DNA from: Lumbricus terrestris
Lineage: Eukaryota; Annelida; Clitellata; Crassiclitellata; Lumbricidae
Assembly (NCBI GenBank): GCA_949752735.1
Contig: OX457037.1
Coordinates: forward strand, 1,634,001-1,698,000
Reading direction: 5' to 3'
Length of the DNA: 64,000 bases
This document shows, in pieces, positions 43,109-54,879 of the stretch. The position numbers and the translations under genes are program-made. The stretch's first letter is position 1. Each line of letters starts with the position of its first letter. The notes under the pieces were generated by a model. It was not told the origin of the DNA and did not search any database. It saw only the letters and a list, made by a program, of their open reading frames with translations.

Positions 43109-43764
43109 CACTCGAGTGCCCAAGGTATTTTTTGGTACACGAAGGCCCAAGGGGGGTCCGCGCGGACCCCAGCGTTTTCATGGTTATATCTTGAGAAGGG
43201 ATTGGAATATCGTTACAGAATTTAGTTCTATGTATTCCCAGATGAATTTGCAATCGATTGATGTATCTTATACCACAATAACACCACCTGGTGTAAAATA
43301 ATAGTGTAAAATCTCTTGATACACATTTTATGCTTGCTTGCGTCATTTACCGAAGGAAGTCTATCGTTTTCATGCTAAAATCTTGAGAAGGGATTGGAAT
43401 ATCATAACAGAATTTAGTTCTATGTAATCCAAAATGAATTTTCAGTCGACTGATGTATCGTATCTTATATCACAATAGCACCACCTGGTGCAAAATAATA
43501 GTGTAAAAATCTCATGATACACAGTATAATGCTTGCTTGCGTCATTTAGCGAAGGAATAGCAGCAAATCTTGCGGTACCCTTAGTATACGATGTGGTTGT
43601 GGGGTACAGGGTTGGACAATACTCACGCAAAATATACCATTCGATGCCTAAATGGTTGCTCTAGGAATACCTAAAAGCATTTTTGCATAGCTATAGCCGT
43701 TAAAAAGTTATCCGGAAAAAACGGGCCTGGGGTCCGGTCGGACCCCCCCTTGGGCACTCGAGGG
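43109..43764. mobile_element. piggyBac-like MITE, 656 bp, with internal tandem duplication
   Basis: Flanked by TTAA (43105-43108) and TTAG (43765-43768, one mismatch to TTAA). Termini CACTCGAGTGCCCAAGG and CCTTGGGCACTCGAGGG. Next to each terminus is a G/C-rich block (GGGGTCCGCGCGGACCCC on the left). The interior has two about 195-bp copies (from about 43175 and 43365), both with TTGAGAAGGGATTGGAATAT. Block A has the uninterrupted site CCTTAATATGC at about 19650. Confidence 0.8.
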
Positions 43765-43768
43765 TTAG

Positions 43769-44676
43769 CCTAATATGCATTTAATCAATATACACGGGTT
43801 ATTCAGAATCTTTCCTTTGTAGAACCCAAAATTTCAGTAGAAGATCTTGTTTGGAGGCAAGCTGCAGCTAACGTGTAGGCCTATGATTCAACGCGGTAAG
43901 TCATTTATAGGCAGGTTACTTGCTGCAGTTAAGCTAGTAGCCTAGTTGGATGAACGATGAAAGCATACTGTTAGTAATATAAATTATCATTTCAGCAAAA
44001 ATGGAAGTCGGATCAAAATAGCCCATTTATAGTAGAATATAAAGTTGGGTGACTGATGAAAACATCAGGGTAAGAGCAGACGTTGGATCAGAGATGAAAC
44101 CATGATATTTTAGCCGTCAATTACCACGTCGGCTTAGGTCTACTTGGTGCCATAATTATTGCATGGAAATAAGATAACAAATTAAAATATTCTGTTGAAG
44201 TTATATGAATTAAACAGTATGAGCTGAAGACGAATGAACAACGACAACATGGCTAAAATATGTATTCAATAGGTCCAAATGTAGTTTACGACATTAAGCT
44301 GCACTTTTACCGAATTTGCATTTTGTCCTGTGGAATTTGTTACCCACCCTTCAAGTTGATAGGTAGGCCTAGGTTACTTTATCTCATGGGCTCTATTCAC
44401 ATACACACACTAAAGAATAACTATCGATTCAAATTCAATTACTGATTACCCCTTTCACTGTTGTTTTCGTAAAGTTTATTTTGAATAACTCATTGTACCA
44501 GATAGCGGTTTTTCGATCTGCTCATGCACGTTAAGCGAATGCACACACATGAACGTGCAGTGGTTTGAACACGTCAACGGTCAGCGCTTGCAACGGATGA
44601 ACGCCATCGAAATGAAATTGAATTAATTAGATTTGTCAACGATGTCCTATGCTAATGACTTAGCCGACGTCTGATC
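43769..44676. other. Upstream region of Ig gene 4
   Basis: Collinear with block A 19655-20790 without the MITE at 19863. No gene seen. Confidence 0.5.
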
Positions 44677-44682
44677 TATAAA
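44677..44682 (+). promoter_or_regulatory. TATA box of Ig gene 4
   Basis: TATAAA in CTATAAATGCGG, 69 bp before the ATG; the paralog gene 2 has TATGTAAAT there. Confidence 0.55.
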
Positions 44683-44976
44683 TGCGGATGCAACTGGATG
44701 CTTGCTGTCTTCTTCAGCTCAGCGTCATAACCGACACGACGTAGTATGATGGCAAATACTCAGCTGAGGTCCTTTCTCTTCTGCGTCTGCATTTTGCTTC
44801 TAAACCAAACAAAAGGTAAATTGCTGACATAATATTACTAATTCCTCTGCTGACGTCTCCCATAAGCATGGACGCAGCCAGAAGTAAACGCCTTATGATG
44901 ATCTACTCTATCAACTGCCTTTTGCCAATAATAGCTAATAAAAGTCAACGCAAAGATTAGAGTTCTCGTTAACTAT

Positions 44977-45165
44977 ACATGTGACCCATCTGCGTCACGA
45001 CTCACGAACTTCATCTCTAAGAATTTATCCAAGAACTCGCGAGACACAGAAAGAATTCTGTATTCTAAGCATAATATTTATGCATATGACGCACGCTGCG
45101 GTGTAGAGGTTTTATGCAGTGCATTTCTACAAAATGACAGCGAAAACAATTCATCGCGAAATAGC
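44977..45165. mobile_element. Unclassified 189-bp insertion
   Basis: Present in block B only, flanked by AACTAT on both sides (44971-44976, 45166-45171); block A has a single AACTAT at about 21092. No inverted ends recognised. Confidence 0.6.
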
Positions 45166-46728
45166 AACTATTGAACGAACATTGTAGGCCTATTTCATGG
45201 CCTGTAGGCTAATTACTGACCGCAGGGCGACTCTCCCGAGATTCAGCAGTCCCTATTAACGTTGTAAATAAATAGCCTTACTAAAATTCGAAGTCGTTCT
45301 TGTTGACGAGTTATTGAGTCTAATCTTGAAAACGGTCTGCAACTGTGAATACTGTTAGTCTACATTGGAAGCAATTCGCTGACTCTACATGAGTTCATGC
45401 AAATTGTCCAGATGCAATAATTTATGAGACGACTTTAAAATGAAAAGAATAACAGTATGATAGGAAGTTTATCAACCAGAAGACTAGTACTAACATAGAA
45501 CTGCTGTGGTTATTTTTTTTACCTCGGTGAGTTGCATAACTGTACTAAGAACAGCCGATTTCGCTGATTTTTCTTTCAGGTGTCAATGGTCAGTGTTCGA
45601 CGCCACCAATGAATCTGGCCGGTTACGAAGGAGCTCTGAATACGATGTTGCCTTGCAACAGTCCGACAAAAGTATCTTGGACTGTAAAACCAACTTCAGA
45701 CGAACTAACCAATTATAAACTGACAAACTACAACGATGTTGTTCCTGCTTCATACACAAACCTCTTTGCCGTCAACTCAACTGGTCTGATAGTAAAGAAA
45801 GATCAAACGTCTCCAGTGATTCCTCCAATATCAACTTCTGGCATGTATGTCATAAGTATCAATGGATCCACCACCAAGTATGGCGCTAAGCTACTCGTCG
45901 TTCGTAAGTAAACGTTCATATTTGCCCTATTTATGCAGAATTTTACCTACATGCACAGGCGCCGAGTTGACCCGACGAGTGTGAGTGCCAAATGAATGTG
46001 AAAGAAACCCGCGCGCGAGAGCGGGAATTTTTTGTGTGCCTTTTTTATAGAAGAGTTATTGAAATTACCTCTGTTCATAGGCGGAGACTTGTTCATGGCT
46101 CTAGAGGACGAACTCGCGGTCAAAGGACGATCGCCGAGCAGGGAAGGGCCGAAGGGACTTGGGGAGGGATGTGCTCCTAACCATTTTCGATTTTGTTTCT
46201 TGCCACACTGTGATGGTAGCGTCTTAGGCTGTCATATTTACCTAATTGTCGTGGTTTAAGACTTGAAAAGCTTCCCTGCCGTTGTTTAAACAAATTTCCA
46301 CACAACATGAAAAAGTGACATTTTAAGCTGTTATCTCGTCAAATGTTTTATTTAATTGTTTAAAGATATGATTTAAGACTTCAATAAATGTTCTTCCCAA
46401 TTGCTTAAAAAAATTGATCACTCTTTGGGTCAACATGTACTTCTCTTGGAATCCACACAGAAGAATAGCACAATCTTCGTTAGCATGGGCATCTTGGAGC
46501 ACTCTCCCCTATTTAGGTCAACACTCGATCAACAGACTCAAATTTTGACAAGAAATCAAAAAATGCTGTCTACATCAACCACTATTTAGTGAGCATTATG
46601 GAAGACAGTTTTTCAAATAATTTTCACAGACAACTTAGTCAAGGTTGACTTGTTAATTAACACAAACAAAACATCCAGCTTTGATGATGCTGGGAGGTGA
46701 TTCTCGCGCAGTGATGATCATTATATAG

Positions 46729-47072
46729 CAGGGCCGTGTTTAGGGTTCATCGAGTGTCTGTGCAAAGTGTTACCGCAGGGGCATAATAATAGTGTCGTTC
46801 GAGCGTCCGTTGGTTTGCCAAAAGCTACGGCCACGTGTAAATAAGTATTTATCATAAAGAAATTTATATCATCCTATAGGGCTTTTATGGTACCTACACT
46901 TTTGATTAATGTTTTCTTATACTTACTTATTTTACAGAAGGTTTAGGCATAAGTAACACTGATCATGAGACTCGCATAAGACATTTGGCCAATATAGCAA
47001 CAAAACTCTTGGCTCAGACCTCAGGGCATTCGGTGCACCGCACCGAATGGACCTATGTTAAACACGGCCCTG
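46729..47072. mobile_element. hAT-like MITE, 344 bp
   Basis: Termini CAGGGCCGTGTTTA and TTAAACACGGCCCTG, exact 8-bp duplication TTATATAG at 46721-46728 and 47073-47080. It abuts the next element, whose duplication starts at 47080. Confidence 0.9.
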
Positions 47073-47087
47073 TTATATAGCCTAGCA

Positions 47088-48511
47088 CAGTGGTTCTCAA
47101 ACTTCCGCAGGCCACGGACCGGCAATAATTTTGTCGGAAGCTCGCGGACCACTAACTTTAATGGCATGCGCAAGCAAAAAACGAACTGTATTATAAAAAA
47201 GACTATTACATGGTTATTCTTGATTAGGGATTTGCTTCATTAATTAGAACATATTCCTAATAGCATTTCAGTTATTTCTCAATTTAATTGTCATTTAATT
47301 GCATTTTTTAAATTTTGAACCCAAAGTTTTAAACAAGATTGGAAGTTTGTTAATGTTAGCCTATAGGAGGATCTGCAAAAATAGATAGACCTATAATGAC
47401 ACATTACTAAGATTTTGCGCTAATGATGGAACACCTGCCGGAAATAAAACACAGACATCAGAATATCACCACATTTAAACATATATACACTGTGTCCGGA
47501 AAAATTCCAAGGCTTTGTGGTAAATATGAAATTAATTAGTAAACATTAATAGATTTTTAAAATTCCAAAAACAGTTTAATCCTGAAATATTATGGAACTA
47601 TAATTTATGTTCAAAATGTCCGCCATTGGCTTCAACACAAGCTTCGAGACGTACACGCCACTGACAAACAGCAGCATCGACGACCAGTTGATCAAGTTCA
47701 TCCCAAGCATTAACAATTCGCTCGCGGAGTTCTTCGATGTTTATGACCTTTGTCTTGTATACTTTCTCCTGCATAACTCCCCACCGTTAATAAATTACAA
47801 AGAATTTTGTTGGTAATTATGTACGGATCAAAAAGGTTTTTAAATTTATTAATTGATTCTTTATCTACTATAGTTTTTTCAATCATATTTTAGAACCTTG
47901 GAATTTTTCCGGACACAGTGTAGTGGATTATATTTTCGTGTGAATGCTCGATTCCTTTTTAGCTTGGATGTTCGCATAGGAAACCAATTCAGAATTATCA
48001 TTTTATGCGGTCCGAGTGTCTGAGCGGCCACGCTCTAGCAATGTTCTTTCATTAAAATAAAGTTTAAAAAATGCCCAGACAGGCTTGTTTACATTTTCAA
48101 ATGTTTTAAATCACACAAACACATTTGTTTATATTTATAATTTTATAACATGTTATAAAATTAAAAACCTACATCCAGTTAGAAAAAACTTAATGTTTGA
48201 TCAGCGTCTACTTGGCTATCGCACATCAAAGAATCAACAGAAATAAAACGAAACTGACTACAGTAATAGACGCAAATAATTAATTTAAAAAAATACAAAT
48301 TGTTTTAAAAGACAGTTGGTAAGTTAAAACAAGGCAACTCGAGGAAGACGTTTGAATAAATTTTGAATAACAATTCAAATAATTTCACAATTTGAAACAT
48401 ACATAAGTTAATATTAATAATTTATTTTCACTCTCAAATTTTTTCACGGACCGGTGATCAGGTCTCCGCGGACCGGCGCCGGTCCGCGGACCACCACTTT
48501 GAGAACCACTG
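47088..48511. mobile_element. hAT-like non-autonomous element, 1424 bp
   Basis: Termini CAGTGGTTCTCAAAC and GTTTGAGAACCACTG-type (TTTGAGAACCACTG), the classical hAT end, continuing into imperfect GC-rich repeats (CACGGACCGGC; GCCGGTCCGCGGACC). Exact 8-bp duplication GCCTAGCA at 47080-47087 and 48512-48519. Interior AT-rich, no transposase. Confidence 0.93.
47488..47920. mobile_element. Tc1/mariner-type derivative, 433 bp, nested in the hAT element
   Basis: Perfect 25-bp terminal repeats starting CACTGTGTCCGGAAAAATTC, flanked by TA. The interior on the minus strand still reads CQWRVRLEACVEANGGHFE (about 47605-47660), a phrase typical of the C-terminus of IS630-Tc1-mariner transposases, so it is an internal-deletion relic. 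Confidence 0.92.
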
Positions 48512-48945
48512 GCCTAGCATGTACAATAAAAAAACAGTCATTCAAATCGTCGCCTTCGTACGTAATAAAATAAATGACGGAAGCGGATCGAATGAGCAGG
48601 ATTTCGAGGTTTTCCTCGTAGCCTATAATTCGTATGGAGTTCAGACTACCGGACGGGGTAAAACTGGAGTAATTGTAAGGTAGACTAACTGAGAAAAAGA
48701 AAATATTTAAAAATCGTAATGTAATGATTTTTATAGATAAGCAATGCCAACAGAGAAATAATAGTATATCGTAAAAAGCACATCTTGTTAGCTGATTTCT
48801 GGTGGTGCCCATGCATAGGCGGGTCTCGCATGGCCAATTTCTGGCGGTGCTGAGCACTCACGGGCCTCGCAAAGTCGGCGCCCATGCCTACATTACTTTG
48901 GTAGTTAGGCTAAGCAGTCTTATAAATGTATGTGATAGCTTTCAT

Positions 48946-49112
48946 GGGTGGTTCAGTGGCGCACAGGATAACACACTGGCATGGAAATCAGCGGAGAACA
49001 GTTCAATTCCCGACGCTACCTTTGGAAAGTCGTGTTTTTAGGCTGCTCTTAGCGCCCTTGTATTGTAGGCTGTCTGTTTTGTTAGTAGTTAAGATTGGTG
49101 TTAATTAAGATT
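48946..49112 (+). mobile_element. tRNA-derived SINE (block B copy)
   Basis: Orthologous to the insertion at 21942-22110, with the same A-box-like and B-box-like positions (GTTCAATTCCCG). Confidence 0.75.
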
Positions 49113-49509
49113 ACTGAATAAATGTAGGCTACATTATCCTACATAGCAGCCGGTTGCGGTCTGTCAACCGGATTGTTCAATAGAAAAAAATTATTATTGT
49201 CGATCCAGTTTCCATTCAAGAAAAATGTTTTGTCAATTCAAATTCTGTTAAAGCAGGAATTATTTTGATGAATACAACTTAATATATTTAATTTACACAA
49301 GAATTTTTTTTATCAGTTCTGCTCTTAGTTATTCAAAAATTAATCTCACTGAAGCAAAGAACCCAGGTTCAGCCATCACGCTTCTATTTACGGAAACAAT
49401 AACTTCCATCAAGCCAGATTCTATTAAAGAAATTTAGTAGATTCATCGATCCAATTATATTCATTTTAGACAAGCAATAGGCCTAATTTTCGTTAGCGTT
49501 TATTTTATA

Positions 49510-50161
49510 CTAGCTGTACCCGGCCACGCGTTGCTGTGGCTGAAAAGACTGTCCAACCCATCCTTCCTAGGTCCCCTCCTCTTACCCCTCCCCTTCTCTC
49601 TCCCCTTCCCCTCCCCTCCCGTTCCCCTCCCCTCCCCTCCCCTCCTCTCCCCTCCCCTCCGCTCCCCTCCCCTCCGTCCATACTTCTCTCCCTCCGTCTC
49701 TCCCTCCCTCCGTCTCTCCCTCCGTCTCTCCCTCCCTGCATCCCGTTCTCCCGTTTCATCCCATCCCTCCCCTCCGTCCCTCCCCTTCCTCCATCCCTAG
49801 AAATATGCGCTTTAGAAAGACGCGCGGAAAACAGCCGCAAATGGACGATTTTGTAAAAACCGACAGTTACATATTGCGCTAGAGAAAGGCACACCTTTTA
49901 AAACGCGCCCGAAAAATGGGCGGACGCCGCCGGACGGATGCGTCAAGGTTCAAATGGATATAGCTGGACTCCATCGACGTATATCGAACGGAATTAAAAG
50001 TTGTGTTTTCTGGGTCGTAAAGATTGCGCTTTTTCCCCAAAAGGCATTACACACTTATGTTCGAATGGAAAGTTTTGGTAAAATTTTGAAAACAATCGGT
50101 GAAGAACTTTCCGAGGTCCTTCATGTCGAACGGTAACGTTTTACATTTTTATTTATATAGA
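49510..50161 (-). mobile_element. Non-autonomous Helitron, 652 bp
   Basis: On the minus strand it starts TCTATATAAATAAAAATG (50161) and ends GCCACAGCAACGCGTGGC (stem GCCAC/GTGGC), then CGGGTACAGCTAG (to 49510), between A and T. Block A has the exact uninterrupted site (TTTTATATTGACAAC at about 22478), so the insertion is proven by comparison. Same class as the Helitron at 1143-1852. Confidence 0.92.
49557..49800. repeat. CCTCC-type pyrimidine-rich tract inside the Helitron
   Basis: Irregular CCCCTCC and CCCTCCGT repeats over about 240 bp. It gives open frames on both strands that are compositional artefacts. Confidence 0.9.
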
Positions 50162-51289
50162 TTGACAACGCTGGATTAAATCATATCTATGGTGTTAGAA
50201 TATTTTATGTTGTCAATGACAACATAAAATATTCTAACAACATAGATATGATTTAACCATGCATCTAGAAAGCGTGATATCGTTGGAAATAGGCGGCTAC
50301 TACATTGCTTCACCAATCAGCCAAAAGCAGTTCTTCTCTCGTTCTGTGCCAGTTTGGATGGTTGTGCGAGCTCAAGCAAAGGAAGAAAGTTGAACACTAA
50401 AAATAATCTGAACCTTGTGTTCCCATTTCTACTGACGTTTGTAAATGCCATTAGGATTACTCAAAATTGTTTGACATTGCTCTACGACATCTGAATATTT
50501 TTCTAACAATCTTAAATCAAGTGCCAGTTTAGCCAATAAATTATAGCCTATTTTCCAAAGCGCAACTGTCGAAAGTTTCAAAGTTTCAACATCCCAAAAA
50601 ATTTCTCAACATGAGACCATAATGCGAAAATTTGGGGGCTGTTTTGAAACTTTTTACGCAAGTGTTGTGCAACTTGTTTCTGTTGCTGTTCTTTGAATTG
50701 CTCACATTATTTTGTGTTGCAATTATTTGCCCGTGATCGACAAAATCGTCGAATCGATTGACTTGCGTCGTTTCTTCGACTTGACTGAAACTTTTTACTT
50801 ATTATTTTCATCGATGCGATGTACAAAGGTCCTACAATTATTATATCATATTGAACCTAACAAGTATACATTGTTCCGTCAATGAATAATTTATATAAAC
50901 AATCATTGTCAAATATATAATGTGCATATAATTATATACAATACATGGGCGTAAGAGGCGGGGTCCAGAGGGAAAATGCCCCCCAAATTTCGGGCGAGTC
51001 TGTTTTTTCGGGCAAGGAAATCCGGGGAAAAAACCAGGCCTATGCTTGAAGTTCAACGCTCATTATCACACCACATTATCTTCCAGTACCAACTCGAGTC
51101 AGATACTATCTCATAGCCACCACCATGGATAGGGATGGTAGAAATTCACGAAAAAAGTTCTGAATTCTCGGTAGCATTTTTAATATTCACGAAAATTGCA
51201 GCAAATTCACGAGCCGAAATCTGCCCGAAAATGTTCGTCTATAATCGCTTCGGTCGACTCAGCTGCTAGACTGTTTGCCCGCCTTTCTA

Positions 51290-52030
51290 TTCAGGTACGC
51301 TCACTTCTCAGCCATTATGTGTTTAATGAACTTCATTGGCTTCCTCTCCGTGCTCGCTTACAATAATAATTAAAATCTTCACTCTGATCGTCAATAATTA
51401 TTAAGCCTCAGCGGGATCTTGCACCATATAATCTGGCCAATGTAATAGGCTAATTAAGCCTCACAAAGCTTCCTCCAATCGTCCAGTTCGTTCATCCAAC
51501 AGACTTCACCTCTTTTTTTTCTTGCTCTAGAACTGCTCTCAGTAGCGGCGCTAGGGGGGTTAGGGTCTAAACCCCCCTAAAAAGGCAATCCATTTTCCCC
51601 ATATAAAAATGAAATATTTGCACGATAAACCCCCTTTAGCCCCCCCAATTCACCGTAAAGGTACGCACGAGGTTTGTGCCAGACAGTTTGGCGGATATGA
51701 AAAAGGACCATTTCCAAGAATTCGACCAAAGGACTAAAAAAGGTGGTCAGAAAGGTTTACGACTGAAAACGGAAAATTTTCTCCCGCAAACTCACCCCCC
51801 CCCCAACAAAACTGAAATCCTGGCGTCGCCACTGACTGATCTGGCTCGATCAGTCTAAATCATTTGCCTCCAATTGGTCCTTCTCTTTGAAATGCTCTTT
51901 CTCCTTGCGTTCGCTCTACACCTCCGTCTGTCAGTTTCTCTTCGTCTTTCTCTCTTCTCAAAACCTGATTCTTCTCGCGGGGTCTTGCGCTCTACGGAGC
52001 CTAGCGCCTCTGAACATTTCACCCTACTTG
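51290..52030 (+). pseudogene. LINE ORF2 C-terminal remnant, split by a MITE
   Basis: Translation fragments match the common RT C-terminus VFNELHWLPLRAR near 51330, then RDLAPYNLANVIGL near 51410, and after the MITE FEMLFLLAFALHLRLSV-like and GSCALRSLAPLNISPYLRIYLND-like text. Frames are broken. The inserted MITE is listed separately. Confidence 0.6.
51540..51834. mobile_element. hAT-like MITE, 295 bp
   Basis: Termini CAGTAGCGGCGCTAGG and CCTGGCGTCGCCACTG; flanks ACTGCTCT and ACTGATCT (8 bp, one mismatch). Inner segments rich in CCCCCC. Confidence 0.8.
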
Positions 52031-52430
52031 AGGATCTATCTAAATGACTAAATAGCCTACGATACGATACAATGCCATAATACAATAAATTTATTCAGTT
52101 GTTCATTTGAAGTTCAAACTGATTGTAGTTAGGTGTCAAGGACATCGTACTTTAAAAGGCATATAATCATAAACTTTGCACATAATTACGCAGCATAGGC
52201 GCCTAAAAGTAGCCGAACCCCAGATTATTTGCCCCTCTGCCCCTTCTTCCTGGTGTGTGCCCAACAACAGAAACTCCACTTTTGCAGAGAGACACAATAC
52301 CTATTAGAGGTGCACGACGTCAATTATGCCGGATTTGATTTTACGGGCAGAAATAAAATCAGAGGCGTGGAACAGCTACTAAGGCATGTGTCGTCTGGGT
52401 CGGGAATTAGAGGGTGGAGGATCAGATGAG

Positions 52431-52621
52431 CAGGGCTTTTAACGTGCAGTTGTACACAAACGTGCAGTTCTAATCAGATTTGTGCAGCTGGAGAAGCACT
52501 TTTGTGCAGTTAAAAACTACCAAAAAGGTCATTGTCCTCCGAGCGTAAGTAATTTACTATGGAGGGTGGGAAAGGCAAGAAGGAGTTGTGCAGATCTAAA
52601 ATTTCCTTAAAAACAGCCCTG
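52431..52621. mobile_element. hAT-like MITE, 191 bp
   Basis: Termini CAGGGCTTTTAACGTGCAG and TTAAAAACAGCCCTG with exact 8-bp duplication CAGATGAG (52423-52430, 52622-52629). Same family as 26583-26771, in the opposite orientation. Confidence 0.9.
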
Positions 52622-52639
52622 CAGATGAGACAGGGTAAG

Positions 52640-52847
52640 AGTTCTTGAAAAGAAGTGTCTTCAGTTTCAAATGAAAAGCACAGGGTGTAATGGATAGATG
52701 AGCCTGAGAAAGATGATGGTGTGTGATTAGTAATGATGGTGGAGTAACTGAAAAAGATGGGAATTCAGGAGGCAGATCGTTCCAAAGGCGTGGTTGGAGA
52801 ATTAAGATGCTATTAGGGACGTGAATTGCAGACTGTCTGTACTGCAA
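52640..52847 (-). pseudogene. LINE ORF2 C-terminal fragment
   Basis: The minus-strand frame reads LQPRLWNDLPPEFPSFS and, later, FHLKLKTLLFKNSYP, the usual end of many LINE ORF2 proteins. Next to it, 52824-52875 matches the SINE tail at about 22050-22105. Confidence 0.6.
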
Positions 52848-52941
52848 GTAGTCAAGATTGATGTTATTTAAGATTATTTCACATCTTGTACAATGTACAT
52901 GTACAAGTGCAGTGCGTTTGCAATCGTTTCATAAAAGAAAA

Positions 52942-52992
<51 letters not shown>

Positions 52993-52993
52993 T
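52942..52993. repeat. (ATT)n microsatellite
   Basis: About 17 ATT units; it encodes a meaningless poly-Asn frame on the other strand. Confidence 0.95.
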
Positions 52994-54032
52994 ATTACTA
53001 TCATTTTGTAGCTGTTTCTAATTTCTGCATGTAACTGCAGGAGATTCCATTGTAGCCATCTGGATTTCGGGATTTCCAGATTTAGTGGATCGTATACGAC
53101 TTCTCGGTATTTTAACAAAATTGGGCAGTTCTTGCTTTCTCTAAATCGATTTTTCTGTTTTTGAAAAACAGTTTTCCTGATTGGACTCTCTGCTTTCCCA
53201 CTCAATCCAGGCCATATGATCTCAGACAACTTAGAGTTGCTGCCTTTGCCGAAATATGTTTCATTATAAAAATAATAAGAAAATTATATTACTGTCTATT
53301 ATAAAATATTTCCGCAACTTATCTCTTCCGTAAGTTACAGTGCATTGCTGGTAGTCTATAAGGAAAGGATAGTCTCACTTGTTTACTTACCTTTGTTCCA
53401 CGCGATCAACACAGGAAAACTCGAACTCCGGTAGTTGTCTCAAATAAGGAAACGAGAGTGACACGCGGCAAATGGTTATTTTCTGCTTAGGCTAAGTTCA
53501 TTTCTTGTTGTCTTCCACAGGTGTGGGTCCAATTTGCACGTGCAAGACGTCCAATTCAACTGTCATTCAACTGAATTGCAGCATAACATACGCCGACGGC
53601 TTGTACCATCCGATCGATGCAGTGATGAACTGGACATCTAATGGCAATTTCTACAAAAGCGATACTCCTCTGAGGACAAAACCTAACACGAGGGAGTTCA
53701 TATCATCATCAGTACTCCAGGTCAACGGCTCTGATCAAGCAGACTACCAATGCAAGCAATGTTGCGTTTGCGGTACCAAGGAATCGGCAGTTCCTATATA
53801 TTGCAACCAATGCGCCGGCATTCTCCGCATCCTGCAATGTACCATGCTAGTTTCAACGAAGCCAGCTACATTTAAATTACTTTTACAAAGTAACAAAATG
53901 ATCGATTTTTCAATTGCCGCATTTTATAAATACAGTAAATGCTGAAGGGATATTCAATATATAGAATGAAAGATATGCATTATGCACACTCTGATTTTTT
54001 CTAGTCCAATCAGAACTGTCTATTTGTCCAGC

Positions 54033-54392
54033 CAAGGTCGTAGCCAGGATTTGATTTCGGGGGGTGTTTCACCAATATCTCTTCATAGAAAACTGACGAC
54101 TTTTTCCAGTCGTCCAGCCGAGATCTTCAAAAAGTTACCAATTTCCCTTCCCAAAAAACTGATGACCTTTTTTTAGTCATCCGGTCGAAATCTTCAAAAA
54201 AGTCACCAATGTCCCTTTTTTAGTCGTCCGGCATTCTGTGTTTTTAAAAAATATTTTCCATTTCGGTGGTGTTTTCATGGTTTTATTTAATGGTTTTTAC
54301 ATCATGTGCTCGTAAATGCATTCTATTATTTTTCACAATTTCCATTTCGGGGGGTGTTCAAACACCTAAAACACCCCCTAGCTACGGCCTTG
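54033..54392. mobile_element. hAT-like MITE, 360 bp, related to 19863-20087
   Basis: Termini CAAGGTCGTAGCCAGG and CCTAGCTACGGCCTTG; flanks TGTCCAGC and CTTCCAGC (6 of 8 match). Absent at the matching site of block A (about 24668). Interior has GGGGGGTGTTT phrases and three GACTTTTT-type repeats. Confidence 0.75.
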
Positions 54393-54879
54393 CTTCCAGC
54401 ATATTGTCGCACCACAATAATTTTTAGCTTACTAGACGTGAGCTTGCTATGAACTCTCATATATATTGTTGTCCACTGCCATAACTGTTTATGTGGTCGA
54501 TTCAGGAAATGAAATTTAACTGAACTCAATTAAAGTGAATTGAATTAAGTGTCATGCATGTTATCTGAAACAGAGGAAATTTATTGATTCCCCAATCAAT
54601 AGCAACAGTGCATAGAACCCGTCGAGCAAACTGTGAAAAGAATTGGTTTAGAGCAGCAAATAAAAGTTTGATTAATCTCATTGAAATAACTAGTCTGCTT
54701 CTAAGACGACCGACAACCAACCGCCCGTTTTGTTCCCAGGAATGATGGTCTTTTACGCATATGAGAGAGATACTCTGTCAGGTAAACGCTGGATATTCTA
54801 TAAGCTTACAGTTTCAAAAGAGCTGTTTCATGCTCCACAGTCATCAAAATTCAAAATCAAAATTTATCGAATCGATTCA

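Larger units (their letters stand above)
45950..48888. mobile_element. Composite 2.9-kb insertion in intron 2 of Ig gene 4
   Basis: Block A reads straight through this point (about 21875). The insert is bounded by imperfect inverted ends (GCACAGGCGCCGAGTTGACC and, inverted at the right, GCATGGGCGCCGACTTTGCG) with CTACAT repeated outside. It contains two adjacent hAT-like elements, one with a mariner derivative inside. No transposase of its own recognised. Confidence 0.65.
44746..53860 (+). pseudogene. Ig gene 4: type II copy with frameshifted Ig2 exon
   Basis: Exons 44746-44815 (signal peptide, almost identical to gene 2) and 45580-45903 (Ig1, intact; GQC, MLPC, KVSW, GMYV) are open with GT/AG borders. 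The Ig2 exon starts at 53521 and follows gene 2 up to about 53750, where 4 extra bases (around CAATGCAAGCAATGTTG) shift the frame just after the F-strand Cys. The frame then runs on to a TGA at 53943. The exon's 3' splice donor is changed as well: gene 2 has CATGTGAGT, gene 4 CATGCTAGT. The stalk and terminal exons are not found in block B. The 7.6-kb intron 2 is packed with transposons. Best read as a pseudogene, or as a truncated secreted one-and-a-half-domain product. Confidence 0.75.
30330..54838 (+). repeat. Segmental duplication block B (Ig genes 3 and 4)
   Basis: Collinear with block A but more than twice as long because of inserted elements: LINE remnant and LTR element in intron 1 of gene 3, piggyBac-like MITE, 189-bp insertion at 44977-45165 (with AACTAT duplication), 2.9-kb composite insertion, Helitron, LINE debris and hAT MITEs. 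Homology ends near 54838, where a LINE fragment begins, before the stalk exons of gene 2 would be reached. Confidence 0.9.

Noticed and set aside
49505..49894. Pro/Ser-rich and Gly/Arg-rich ORFs on both strands
   Set aside because: Produced by the CCTCC-rich tract inside the Helitron; the same DNA opens frames on both strands.
52879..53229. Poly-Asn ORF
   Set aside because: Translation of the (ATT)n microsatellite.
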